64,000 bases of DNA, taken from Schistosoma haematobium (taxonomy: Eukaryota; Platyhelminthes; Trematoda; Strigeidida; Schistosomatidae). Of the stretch, positions 35,498-46,433 are shown in pieces. The stretch is taken from contig NC_067195.1 in assembly GCF_000699445.3 (NCBI RefSeq), forward strand, positions 68,940,591 to 69,004,590, in the 5' to 3' direction. Each line of letters begins with the position of its first letter. Positions within the stretch are counted from its first letter, which is position 1. The position numbers were made by a program, and so were the translations under genes. The notes beneath the pieces were generated by a model, which did not search any database, had not been told where the DNA came from, and saw only the letters and a program-made list of their open reading frames with translations.

Positions 35498-38400
35498 TTA
35501 TGAAGAAAGTAAAAGAAGGTTACAGCAGGATCGCCACTGGCTTCTATTCTGAGCCATATCTGATAACGTCTCTAGCCACTGTGTAGCACCATCTCTCAGA
35601 CCCCAACCAGGGAGTCGTGAAGGACCAACACAAGCCAGTCCTTTGCAGCTTTCTTTCATACCACGACACCATGTCATGCACTGACCACCTCTCCGCTTCT
35701 TCCAACCAGTCCCAGAGTCGGCAAATAATGCACGACGTGGAATTCTCTGGGACGACATTCGGAGAACATGTCCAAGCCACCGAAGTCGGTGTTTCAAGAT
35801 GGTGACACCAATTGAATTATCATCTCTGTGCCCGAAAACACGATGCCGAACCTCTGCATTACTGACATGGTGTTGCCACTGAATGTCAGCAATCCTTCGA
35901 GGACAGCGATGATCGAATACAGAGAGTCGTCTAACGTCCTCAACTCGGAGAGACCAGGTTTCACAAGCATAGAGCAAAACTGCTCTCACCGACGTGTTGT
36001 AGATCCGACCTTTTACAGCCAGACTAACATCACGAAGGCGCCAAAGGTGGCCCAGATTGGCATAAGCCGCTCTGGCTTTAATTATACGTGCATTGATCTC
36101 ATCACTCACACCCCCATCAGCACTTATGCAGCTACCCAGATACACGAACTTCTCGACTACTTCTATCTGCTCACCATCCAGAGTGAGTGCAGGGTTAGAA
36201 TCCTGCCGCTCTTGTAGAAGTACTTTGCACTTCGAAGGTGCAAAGCTCATACTGTACCTACGGGCACTGATTGTCAACTGATTAAGTGCGGATTGCATGC
36301 CTTGGGCATTGTCGCACAGTAAGACAATATCATCCGTATACTCAAGGTCGAGAAGTCTTTCTCCGGGCAACAGATCCACACTACCATTACTTACATCCAT
36401 CAGAGCTGTTTCCAGAATGTCATCGATGGCAAAGTTGAAGAGGAATGGTGAGATTGGGCAACCCTGCCTAACCCCACTTCTCGAATGGAACAATGGAGAG
36501 AGGTGGTTGTATGCCCTCACTTTGCCTGAGGTGTTTGTGTATAGGGCTTTTAGGATGTTAATAAACTTCTCAGGCACACCCTTCTTCAATAGACAATCCC
36601 AGAGAACAGTCCTATCCAACGAATCGAAGGCAGCCCTGATGTCAAGAAACACTACGATTGTTGGCTTTTGATAAGTATGACGGTGTTCTAACATTTGGCG
36701 GTGGGTGAAGATATGATCAATACATCCTCGACCAGAACGAAAACCAGCCTGCTCCTCGCGAGTCAATCTTTCTCGGGTTTTGAACAACCTACGAAGTATG
36801 ACGGAAGCCAATAGTTTGGACGCAATCGGAAGTAGACTTATCCCCCGATAGTTCTTACAGGAACGACGTGAACCCTTTTTAAAGATAGGGACAACTATCG
36901 ACTCATTCCATGACGTTGGTACACTCTCTAGTTCCCAAACCTTTGTAAACAACGTCATCAGTTCCTTAGTTAGAAAGTCTCCACCATCTTTAAAAAGAGC
37001 CGGAGGTAAGTCATCCGGGTCAGGTGATTTGTAACGCTTCAAGAGTTGGAGTTCCTTGCGGACTTCCGCCTCATTCGGTGGATCAGTCGTCACCGGCCAT
37101 GGAGGGCAGGACAGTCTGACCGATGTTGCCGGAGCAGCAGGCCAGTTTAACTGCCCTTCAAAAAATTCTGCCCATCGTCCAAGACGTCGATGGATGTTAG
37201 TGATTGGCATCCCATCATCCTCGCAGATTGTTTCACTCACACCAGAGTTCTTGCTGCCAGTGGCTCGGATGAGTTGGAAGAGCTTCTGGTAATTACCAGA
37301 TGCAGCTGCTGCTTCCAACTCATTAGCACGCTTCGACCACCAGGCTTCTCGGTCCTTACGCAAGCTTTGCCCAATTTCCTTACGTAACATCCTTAGTTTG
37401 TGGTCAAACTCACGGTCACCCGGAGTAGACCGACGGGCTTCAATGAGTTGTAAGGAGCCTGAAGAAAACCAGTGCTTATAAGCGGGACGTTTTGCGAACC
37501 CACAACTGACTGTACCCGCCATTTTCATGGCGTCATGCAATTGCAACCAATGCTCATCTATACTTTTCGGTGGAGTGGTAGCTAGCCTAGAGGCTAGCTC
37601 GGTTCGATACTTACTTGCAACAGAAGTTGCAACCAGCCTGCTAACATCAATCTTTTGGTGGCGGTCACTTCGTTGTCCACTGAAAAGTAAGGTAAGATTG
37701 GCGCAGACCAAGGTATGGTCAGAGTCCAGATAGGTACTACAAAAGGAGCGGCAGTCTTGTACACAACCACGTCAGCGGTAGCTGATCGCGATGTGATCAA
37801 TCTGAGTCCAGGCTTGAGATGCAGAGGGAGGACGCCAGCTGGCACATTGTCGATGACTGTGCCGGAGGTTAGTGCTAGCCAGAAACAGGTTGTGGTCTGT
37901 GAACAGTTGCAGTAGACGGTCTCCGTTATCTGACCTGCGACCAACGAGTCCCCATCGACCACCTAAACGACTCTCTTCTGTGCCTAGACGCCCGACCTGA
38001 GCATTCAAGTCTCCGGCTAGTACTACAATATCTGTCGAACGCACTTTCTGGAGAAGAACAGATAACTGGTGGTAAAACTCATCCTTGATTGCATCCGGGC
38101 TGCAATCTGTCGGGGCATAGGCGGAGATGACGAAAAGACATCGTTTCTCACGCCGATTTCTTCTCACTTTGATGGAACTTTCTAATCTAACAGCACATAA
38201 CCGACTGTTAATGGGGATCCAATCGACTAGTGCTGCCTCAGCTCTAGCGCTTAGTGCGACACCAACGCCAGCAAAACCAGACAAAGATGCCACAGGGTCC
38301 CCGGATAAGCGCACGTAGAACAAGCTTTTTGAAGCGACGGATGGAGATCGAATTTGTAGTACTTCGCCAGAGTCTTAAATACGGGTCTCAGACAGCAGAC

Positions 38401-38529
38401 GTCGATATTAAGACTTTCTAAAGACATAGCCAGCCCTATCTGTTGTCCGACCTGCATAAGTGTGCGAACGTTGAAGTCAGCCAGTTTGAATGGTGCACGT
38501 GGCTTCAGAAAAACTGCTTCAGTACTCAT
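35498..38529 (-). pseudogene. RTE endonuclease-reverse transcriptase ORF, lightly damaged
   Basis: Starts at ATG 38527-38529 (MSTEAVFLKPRAPFKLADFN). The endonuclease has CLSETRI-like, SAYAPTD, LAGDLNAQVG and TQIDHIAIS motifs. It is broken by a frameshift near 38385, a TAA near 38362-38364 and a TGA at 37772-37774. From there the frame is open to 35498. In that 737-residue stretch the RT shows NYRGISLLP (residues 287-295), FLDIRAAFDSLDR (355-367), RQGCPISPFLFN (415-426) and YTDD (458-461) in place of the usual YADD; both aspartates remain. The C-terminal region has RLRWLGHVLRM and a GWKKRRGGQ tail. The enzyme would nick DNA and copy the element RNA by target-primed reverse transcription. The RT half may still be translatable; the protein as a whole is not. 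Confidence 0.9.
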
Positions 38530-39128
38530 ATTCGGTGGTAACGTACAATTTTCAAACGAACAGTGACTCGAGAACGTTTAGATACAGTCGAATTTCCACC
38601 AAAGACGAGCCGCTGTATAAGTATAAAAGAGGTGAATAATGTGGTAAATAATAATAATAGTAATAATAATCATTTGATTGTTATTCGAAGCGAGAAAAGT
38701 AGTTTCCATAGATATAGAGAGTTCATTATTTGCGTGTGGGCTGCGATACTGCCCGGGTGCCCAGACCGAAGCAGGTGGTTATCTTATGGGGCCACACCCC
38801 GAGCCTTTGACCTGAAGGTCTGACCCACAAAGCAGTGGAGCATTGTGGGGAGGTGCAGTCCCATGGTAGCCGGTGACCAACGATTGGTTCATACGCCATT
38901 TGTTCCCACAGGATACTGGAGCCCATGTGCACCATTGGTTTGTGATCCGGTGAAAGCGCCGGACATTCGCTTTTCGTCCTCTCAATTTCGTAAACAACAC
39001 CCCCGCCACGAGAAGGCAATGAGTAGGACTTCCCTGGCAGAGGCTGTATACGCGTGGCCGTATGAGAGTATTTCGAGGGGGAGAGCGGACTCTCCCAACT
39101 CTCGGCCGTACCAGGGCATTTGGGGGCC
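38530..39128 (-). promoter_or_regulatory. RTE 5' UTR with nested stems
   Basis: The first 110 bases can form nested helices: CCCTGGTA with TGCCAGGG, and inside it GGCCGAGAGT with ACTCTC...GGCC. The same pairings are available in the short relative at 42399. A (TTA)n stretch at 38645-38675 lies between this structured part and the ORF start. Internal promoter activity is expected for such elements but is not shown here. Confidence 0.5.
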
Positions 39129-39137
39129 AGCGATATT

Positions 39138-40673
39138 CTATTGGTGTTAAATTTCATAAAGCTTTTTTTCTCATTTTACAATGAATTCAATTTAATACGC
39201 TGAAGAAGAATCATTTATTATTATTAAGGATATTTGAGAAGGTTAAAGCTACTATACATGAGCAAAAAAAAAAAAGATTTTAATGGTCTTATATCTGAAT
39301 CCACTTAGATCGAACAAATGGTTGCTGTCAAAATATACATCCTGGCTACCCTCATATATAACCATAAACCTGAATCGCGTTAGTGAATAACGGAATTAAA
39401 TAAGTGAACTACGAGAATGGATTTTTAAATACGTATGTTTCGTACAATCGTTAATCAGAACAGACAATCAAATAAATGGAGCGAAGGAAGCGAAGAGGAG
39501 AGATTGAAGCGAAACGGACTGTGTAATGCATGTTAGCCAAGTGGATTTAACCAAGCGTGAATTGATGTTTATAATAGAACGAAAATAGGTTACAGACACA
39601 TAATGAATAGGGTAAGTAATTAGCACACATACAATCATATAAAAACAGTCAGGATTAATAAACAAATAAGTGACAGGGTAAAAAATGTGGCTTGAGAAGA
39701 ATGAATAGATTGGTCTGTCCAAAGGCTAGAATTACCTGTATGGACTTGACATAGTACCGGTGCCTACAAGATGTATCGTTTATCTAACAGATGAATTTAA
39801 ATAATAATGAATCTACCTACTCACCCTTTTTTTTAATAACTAACAAACGTAGACAAAAATGCATAAAAGTCAATTAATATTCGATCATCCTAGATTTTAA
39901 CCTTAATAGTTTAAGCTTATAATGCTAACACTGGTTTTTCTTAAGCCCTTACTCAGAAGTTAACATATAATAATACAATTATCAGAAATCTCCTTATAAT
40001 GACATACATGTTTCATATTTTAATTGAACAATCTGTTGTAATTTTTTTTATTTTGAAAGATGTACATTACAAAAGAACCTTCCCTCAATTGTCTTTACAA
40101 TACAGATAAATGTAACACTTTTAAAATATCAAGTCTTTTTAGCAGTACTCAATTATTCTTGTTTATTTACTTGTTATTTCAAAGATGTCCATAACACAGT
40201 TCAAATAAAATATGACATTTTGATTTAATACGTTTACAAACTTCTTACAATCAATTAAAAGATTATTAGGCTATACAACAAGAATTAACAACGTATATCG
40301 ACATTCTGAATCAAATACTCCTAGATATTTGAATTTAATAATTACTATTATTATTAGCTTTATTCGATGTTATATTTTTCGTACAATATAGAATTCTCAG
40401 CACAAAATATTTCAACAAGTTTCCATTTCTTACTTCTTAGTCGGTACTGACGATTTCGACCAGTGAAATTTGTAAAAAAAAATCTCCACAAAACCCATAC
40501 TGACGATAAATATTGAGTAATCATCGGTCAGATGTTAGTAGTCCAGTCAATCGACATCTAAATAATGTACATTCTTTTCTCTGAATATTGCCAGCAACCA
40601 CGATATCTCTGATTGGGCCTTTTGTAACTTGTACAATGAAAGATTTTACGCTTTTAAGAAACGCACCAGAATA
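39138..40673. other. Anonymous DNA with a SINE tail trace
   Basis: The only recognised piece is AAAATCTCCACAAAACCCAT at about 40482-40501, which matches the SINE tail. No gene. Confidence 0.5.
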
Positions 40674-40681
40674 GGTTATGC

Positions 40682-41456
40682 GGCGAGACTCTAATTTATG
40701 GACGAGCCAATCAGAAGCGTCTGAGAGGTTTCAAGGTTACGGTGCCAACTTCAGTGCTCAATGCTAACGTACGATCGGTTCACAGGAAATTTTGTACAAA
40801 ACGTGATAATTGAGCGGCTACAACAAATAAAACGACGAGACCATAATCTGTGGACGAATCAATCAGGTATAAGATAATTGATCTCGGATTTTAACGCGAT
40901 AGCCTTTCATCCATTTAGCTAAATAAATTTCTGGCATTATAGCTGGTGTCAGTTCGTGATGAAAACCCCATATATAATTCCTTAGGCAAATTACGACAAT
41001 TATTGCGAACTGGATAATAAAAGCACCAGTAACACTTGCTGCTGCCAGGCACTACAATATATACGGATGTTTGGAGAGCGTACAGGTTCCTACATATGCT
41101 TGGTTATGTGCATCGTGTCGTTATCCACAAGTAGAATTTTGTGCACTCAACAACCGGAGTGCACATAAACAATATTGAACCTATGTGGTCGAGGCTGAAA
41201 ACGTTTTTGCGACTTTATCATTGGCTCCAGAGGCCGACTATTCTGTAACCGTGTGGATGATTTCCTCTACTGCATGCATTACGATTTTACAACCTCTGAA
41301 CTTCTTTCTAACCTTGACAAGTTTTTGCACCACGTATAAGAAGTGTATCCACTTTATTTCCTTGGTTTTGTATAACATATTTTTACTCTATACTGACTGT
41401 TTGCTGATCGGTTAATATTTCTCGTTCAAAGGTGGTCCATAAATTAGAGTCTTGCC
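40682..41456 (+). mobile_element. Merlin DNA transposon, internally deleted
   Basis: Terminal inverted repeats begin GGCGAGACTCTAATTTATGG at 40682 and end with the complement GTCCATAAATTAGAGTCTTGCC-type sequence at 41456 (one mismatch). The 8-bp direct repeat GGTTATGC lies at 40674-40681 and 41457-41464. Merlin elements duplicate 8-9 bp and have been described from schistosomes. At 775 bp this copy is shorter than a complete Merlin. Confidence 0.92.
40980..41335 (+). pseudogene. Merlin (ISXO2/IS1016-type) transposase remnant
   Basis: The plus frame reads TTIYTDVWRAYRFLHMLGYV (GAT of the DDE aspartate at 41066-41068), a TAG at 41132-41134, then NFVHSTTGVHINNIEPMWSR with the catalytic glutamate codon at 41177-41179 and LKTFLRLYHW. 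After a frameshift near 41245 it continues VDDFLYCMHYDFTTSELLSN and LDKFLHHV. HT..IE..WS.LK is the hallmark of this transposase family. The N-terminal part with the first aspartate is missing, and the stop plus frameshift make it inactive. Confidence 0.88.
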
Positions 41457-41464
41457 GGTTATGC

Positions 41465-42322
41465 GATTAATAACCATAATGATGTATTAAAACAAACAAA
41501 ATTAGATAACTTGTTAAAATATCTAGATGGCAGTAGCGGGTAGACTAGATGTTTAAATAGGCCGCCAATTAAAAAATGTAAGACATTACTAACGATACTC
41601 TACTAACCAGCTTTATTTTATTAGATAATCCATCACTCCATTGTTCAAAAATCAAACAATAAAACTTATTTCAAGTCAGTAAATTTGATAATCTCAATGT
41701 GAATAAATGAATACATAGATGTGAAAAAGCAAAGCCTTTATTATATGAATATATCAAAATCATTATATGAAAGACTCAGTTGTCATTATTAGGTTTATGT
41801 TCATAATATAATTAATGATATTGATGTATAACAATATCGCTAATAACGCAGTAATCGGTTATTACGTCATTAATAAAATAAAAACGGATTACACAGAAAT
41901 AAAATTGGTTTCACTTGATTTCTTTTCTCTTGAATCTTAAATTCTCATTTTAATTTACTGAACTGAACAAAAATGTTTTCTGGTGAATTTACAGCTTTTT
42001 CATTTAGTTTACCTGCATTCTTTCATAGGTTTTATTTCATAGTTTTATCTAATTTTTATGGTTGTCTTGACAACAGTAAACAATATGCATTAGTATAAAA
42101 AAAGTTAAACAGCTTGATTTCTTTACCATTGAGTGAGAAATAATGACATTTTGAAATAAGAAACAAAAATAACAAAAACTCAATATATGAAATAACTGAA
42201 ATGTATGCCAAATTATGGGTGTTGAAATATAATGAATAATGTTACACAATATTATGTATATGAACATTTATCATTTGATTTGTACGTTATTTGAGTAAAT
42301 AGAGTGTATATGGGTATATAAA

Positions 42323-42324
<2 letters not shown>
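41465..42324. other. Anonymous A+T-rich DNA
   Basis: Nothing recognised. Confidence 0.5.

Positions 42325-42366
<42 letters not shown>
42325..42366. repeat. (TA)n microsatellite
   Basis: About 20 uninterrupted AT units directly before the retrotransposon cluster. Confidence 0.95.
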
Positions 42367-42371
<5 letters not shown>

Positions 42372-42398
42372 CTCCACCTGTAGCTCTACTAGGGCTAC
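42367..42398 (+). mobile_element. Split non-LTR 5' fragment, left part
   Basis: TCCACCTGTAGCTCTACTAG plus GGCTAC is continuous with TGCCAGTCCCAAACCCGAG at 42938 once the short RTE derivative is removed. This piece is the left part of the target. Confidence 0.6.
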
Positions 42399-42927
42399 CC
42401 CCAAATGCCCTGGTACGGCCGAGAGTGGGAAGAGACCGCTACCCCTCTTGGAATGCTCTCAAATGGCCACGCATGTATAGCCTCTTCCAGGGAAGTCCTA
42501 CTCATTGCCTTCTCGTGGCGGGGGTGTTGTTTACGAAATTGAGAGGACGAAAAGCGAATGTCTAGCGCTTTAACCGGTTCGGTGAACATAGAGAGTCCAC
42601 CTAGGGGAGTTGGAAAACCCTCATTCCAAACGAATAGTGTACATGGGCTCCAGTGTCCTGAAAGTACAAATGGCATATGAACCAATCGTTGGTCACCGGC
42701 TACCATGGGACTGCATCTCCTTACGATGCTCCACTACCTTGTGTATTAGACGTTTAGGTCACAGACCCATGGTGTGGCCCTCCTAAGAAAACCACCTGCT
42801 CCGGTTTGAGCACCCGGGCAGTATCACGGCCCTCACACAAACCAAATGAGATTTGTGTGGCGCATATGTATTTGGTGCCTCCTTGTACCAATATCTATGT
42901 GTCAAAATAAATAAAATAAATAAACTT
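42399..42927 (+). mobile_element. Non-autonomous RTE derivative: both ends, no ORF
   Basis: The first 430 bases match the 5' UTR of the 35-39 kb RTE (from CCCCAAATGCCCTGG onwards) and the last 90 match its 3' end (TTTGTGTGGCGCATATGTAT to an (AATAAA)n tail). The entire ORF is absent. A perfect 10-bp direct repeat, CTAGGGCTAC, flanks it at 42389-42398 and 42928-42937, so the short form itself was retrotransposed. It must rely on RTE enzymes. The minus frame 42395-42706 is only a by-product of the UTR. Confidence 0.9.
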
Positions 42928-42937
42928 CTAGGGCTAC

Positions 42938-43022
42938 TGCCAGTCCCAAACCCGAGTAAAGGAATAGGGTTTGGCGTGGGGTTGGCAACCTAATCCTGTA
43001 GAAAACAACCTTGCTCACAACG
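42938..43022 (+). mobile_element. Split non-LTR 5' fragment, right part
   Basis: CCAGTCCCAAACCCGAGTAA and GGTTTGGCGTGGGGTTGGCA are G+C-richer than their surroundings and look like the 5' region of another retroelement, interrupted by the short RTE derivative and followed by a (TA)n run at 43031-43060. Confidence 0.55.
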
Positions 43023-43029
43023 CTAACCA

Positions 43030-43060
<31 letters not shown>

Positions 43061-43067
<7 letters not shown>

Positions 43068-43619
43068 AACGTGCGCATATATGAGTGGCTATTATTACAA
43101 AGCATTTGTACCGACTTAATTAAAGTTTCCTGTAGATGAAATTAACAACTGAAAAAAACATGACCATGAAAACTCATATATTTGTTAAAACTTTACTCAC
43201 GTTTATGATTTAGTAAGAAGATATAATCATACACTGAACACTGGTTTATTTACAATAATAACATAATTTAAAATGGTTATTAGATAATAAAAATGTATTA
43301 TTACGCCCTATATTGAATTATTATTAAAATAATCAATGAAAGATAACTGTAAGAGCGTCTGTTACAGATCTATTGCTGTTACCATTTCCATCCACTTTGA
43401 ACAACACGATTATCAAAGTTAGATTCATTGTATTCAAGTTAACTTTACTATTTAGTCAAAATGAAATAAAACTTATTGTATGTGAAATTCAGCTTCACAT
43501 CTCTCAATATTGCATGGTAATTAAACTACAGTAATCACGCAAAGTTTTATAAAAATGAAGTTCATGAACACGCTATATAAATATATATATATATATTATT
43601 GGTTTGTTTGTTTAGTGAA
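43061..43619. other. Anonymous A+T-rich DNA
   Basis: No gene; a (TA)n run lies at 43578-43597. Confidence 0.5.
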
Positions 43620-43865
43620 CCACTATACATATTTAAATAAGAACTTTCGTCTAAATTTGGTTGAATAGTTTCACAGTATTTGGGTTCTGAGTTGACGTGG
43701 GGCATTAAAGAGAAAGAATCTATTTGTAAAATCTCAGAGAAAGAATTTGAAGTAAATCCAACATTTCGCCTGGCAATTTGGTTCAAGCTTTTTCAAGGAA
43801 ATGTAATCAAACATCAAAATTATCGAATATGGATAGGTACATGGTTTTCCGGTCCATATTGTGCT
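43620..43865 (-). repeat. Repeat family R57, long copy
   Basis: Reverse complement of 57065-57290 at roughly 85 in 100 positions. In the plus reading a frame gives SEKEFEVNPTFRLAIWFK, which may be a coding relic because the other copies also keep the ATTTGAAGTAAATCCAACRT word. Family not identified. Confidence 0.65.
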
Positions 43866-44449
43866 TAATAAATTACAACTAGACAATGTCATTCGCTGTT
43901 TAAATACGATATTAATGTTTGGTAGTTTAACTACGTTTTAAATTTCCTACGTTTAGGAAAAATGCTCTCTAGATATAACTGTGAATTCTGGATTGGTATA
44001 ATTACTGTTCACCAATAAAATGTATTTGTTCCATAATTATTTCTTACTACATTTCAAGAGAGTAAAGAGCAAGGTCAAATATTAATTATTTGTTTAGATA
44101 ATTTACTTTGTTGTACTTAAAACCTAAGAGGCTCTTTAACGGTAAATATTTTATTGTTCTACAGAGAAATTCATCTTGGAAACTTGATCACTTCCAAATT
44201 TGCTTTCCTAACTTAATAATGTCATATACTCAGTTTATTCAACTTATTATTAGTGAGATGATTTAGGTTTTAAAACTTTCAAGTCATTTTAAGTCCTAGA
44301 AGAATTTGAAAACCCTTTGTAATTACGTCTATTACTTGTTCTATTTTATAGACCATATGGTTACATATAATTTCTGTTATATTTAGTGAATTATAAGAGA
44401 TAATAAATAATGCGTTTCAATAAATTATGCTTTCAATTTTTTGTTAATG
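43866..44449. other. Anonymous DNA
   Basis: Nothing recognised. Confidence 0.5.
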
Positions 44450-44690
44450 TAATAAGAAGACGACGATTATCAGAAGTATATAATCGTTTAACTGAACCAT
44501 CTCGTCTACTCAGAAGTATATCTAGGAAAGGAAGCTGATCGTTCTTCTCCTCTTCACATAAAAGGCTGATATGGTTTTGGAGAGTGTTAAATTCATTCAA
44601 TAAACAGTACATATCCTCATTTCTTTCACAAACAACTAAGATGTCGTTCGATATTGTAAATTTGTAATATCTTTTATTCAGTTTTACCTT
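44450..44690 (-). pseudogene. Penelope-like reverse transcriptase fragment
   Basis: On the minus strand one frame reads SNDILVVCERNEDMYCLLNE, then FNTLQNHISLLCEEEKNDQL and PFLDILLSRRDGSVKRLY. It corresponds to the catalytic YVDD region (here decayed to I-S-N-D) followed by the E.E....FLD..V.R..G block that is characteristic of Penelope-like RTs. The family lacks this exact spacing in RTE elements, so I place it with Penelope. There is no intact flanking ORF. Confidence 0.68.
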
Positions 44691-44699
44691 TAAACAATA

Positions 44700-45551
44700 T
44701 GAATAGATATAAATAAATAAACCTAATTGTCCTTATTATTTAACAATTAATAAGATTATTTCTACAAGATAATACATATTGATATACAACATTTCAATGT
44801 GGGGGGGTCGGGATACAAGAGTATATTCACTAAAGAATGCCCAAAAAAATAGAGAGAATTCGGTCCAATAAGCGTCTGTTATTTCAAACAATACTGTAGT
44901 CCATTTCAATAAATAGATAATAACATTACTTATCTATATATTTTATCAATTCTATGTGTGTTCTTTTAAATGTTATTTTCCTATTTCTTCTCTCTCTCCC
45001 TCTCTCTGTGTTATTCTTTCCTTTTTGTTTTACATAATCAAAATATGAAAATCTGTATTTGAAGTTTTTACCCAAAAAAAAACAAACAAACAAAAATAAA
45101 ATCACTCGAAAAGATGTTGGTTCTTACACGTACACTTTGACAAATCAGTAACTGTGAGAATATTACTTCTTTTTTTATATAGTAGAAGTACCAACTATAA
45201 ACGTGTATTGATCAATATACTTTCTAATACTAAATAATGACTAGATCAGTAATAAATGTTTTAGTTGAAGAATACTTAAGTGAAATTTTTTAAAGGAGAG
45301 CTATATATAAGTAGAATAAGAGTTGAAAAAAATAAATTAAATCTTCTTACGTTATAACAAGAAATCTGGTGAGAATTACCAGATCAGAAAAGATTTATTA
45401 GGTACTTCTAATCATTTATCGTTCGTATATGGGTTTCAGTTAATTGAAACTTTTAACATTGCTTTAGTGATTTTATTTGGTATAATTTTGAATATCATTG
45501 AGAAAAAAATCTGATTCTATTAGAATGAATGATAGTGCACCATGTAGCACC
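44700..45551. other. Anonymous A+T-rich DNA
   Basis: A CT-rich run lies at 44988-45010 and a G run at 44801-44808. No gene. Confidence 0.5.
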
Positions 45552-45893
45552 TTTATTGATTTATTTGAACACATAAACATTAGTACAAGGAGGCATCAAA
45601 TAGATAAGCGTCACATAAATCACTCGATTTATATGAGGGCCGGGATACTGACGTGATGTCGAAACCGAGGCAGGTGGTTTTCTTAGGAGGGCCACACCAT
45701 GGGTCTGTGACCTAAACGTCTAATACACAAGGTAGTGGAGCAACGTAAGAAGATGCAGTCCCATGGTAACCGGTTACCAACAATAGGTTCATACGCCATT
45801 TGTTTCCTTAGGATCCTGGAGTCCATGTACACTATTGGTTTGGAATCAGGGTTTTCCAACTCCCCTAGGTAGATCCTCCGTATCTATTTACTA
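45552..45893 (-). mobile_element. Non-autonomous RTE derivative, 5'-truncated
   Basis: The minus strand runs from the middle of the RTE 5' UTR directly to the RTE 3' end and tail, with no ORF between, as in 42399-42927. TAGCACC occurs on both sides (45545-45551 and 45894-45900), a probable short target-site duplication. Confidence 0.8.
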
Positions 45894-46209
45894 TAGCACC
45901 CACTATATTTCAGTCCTCAAATGTGTGAAATTTTAGTGATTTTTAAAGTTTTCAAAAGACTTTAGGGAATACAAAATAAATTGTGCCTTTAAACTGCCAT
46001 CATCATCAACGTTCTTTTGCATTGTGTAAATTATCTGTTCACTTCTAACAAAACTCTTACCTTAGTTTTGGTGACTTTGATATAATAAAAAAGTCAAGTT
46101 AAGAACCAAAACAAATGGTTACAAGTCTATAGGTATCAATGCCAAGGTTAAACTTGATATTTTCAAATAAAATGAACATTGGGTAGACAGTTAATAACAA
46201 ATTAGTTTT

Positions 46210-46295
46210 TGTTATATCTCAATAAATAGAAAAATTGTATTCCTGACGTTTCGTGATTTAGCGTAAGCCACTTCTTCAGAGTTAAATTAACACAC
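46210..46295 (-). mobile_element. Penelope-like 3' block
   Basis: ATCTCAATAAATAGAAAAAT, then TTTCGTGATTTAGCGTAAGC and CACTTCTTCAGAG match 2105-2185, the end of the Penelope-like element there. Confidence 0.6.
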
Positions 46296-46386
46296 GTTGA
46301 AATAGTTAAATGGTGAATTTAAGTATTTATAGGTCTAGTCAATCCAATATAATTTATTAATAATGGCTGGTATTACATAAGCATAG

Positions 46387-46388
<2 letters not shown>

Positions 46389-46430
<42 letters not shown>
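46389..46430. repeat. (TA)n microsatellite
   Basis: About 20 uninterrupted AT units. Confidence 0.95.

Positions 46431-46433
<3 letters not shown>

Larger units (their letters stand above)
35256..39128 (-). mobile_element. Full-length RTE-clade non-LTR retrotransposon with TSD
   Basis: The element reads on the minus strand from GGCCCCCAAATGCCCTGG (39128) through a 5' UTR of about 600 bases, one long ORF, and a 3' UTR to an (AATA)n tail (35256-35277). The direct repeat AGCGATATT flanks it at 35247-35255 and 39129-39137, which is the target-site duplication of one insertion event. Single-ORF architecture with apurinic-type endonuclease and reverse transcriptase, and a microsatellite tail, fits the RTE clade, which includes the described schistosome SR2 and Perere-3 elements. 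It is a rare complete copy among many truncated ones. Confidence 0.92.

Noticed and set aside
35617..38318. Plus-strand open frames across 35.6-38.3 kb
   Set aside because: They are antisense shadows of the RTE ORF.
39010..39128. HDV-like ribozyme at the RTE 5' end
   Set aside because: The first helix finds no 3' partner in the order required by the double pseudoknot (P1, P2, P3, P1', P4, P2').
38779..39150. Open frames on both strands of 38.8-39.1 kb as a gene
   Set aside because: The region is the RTE 5' UTR; the same frames recur in the non-coding short derivatives with stops at different places.
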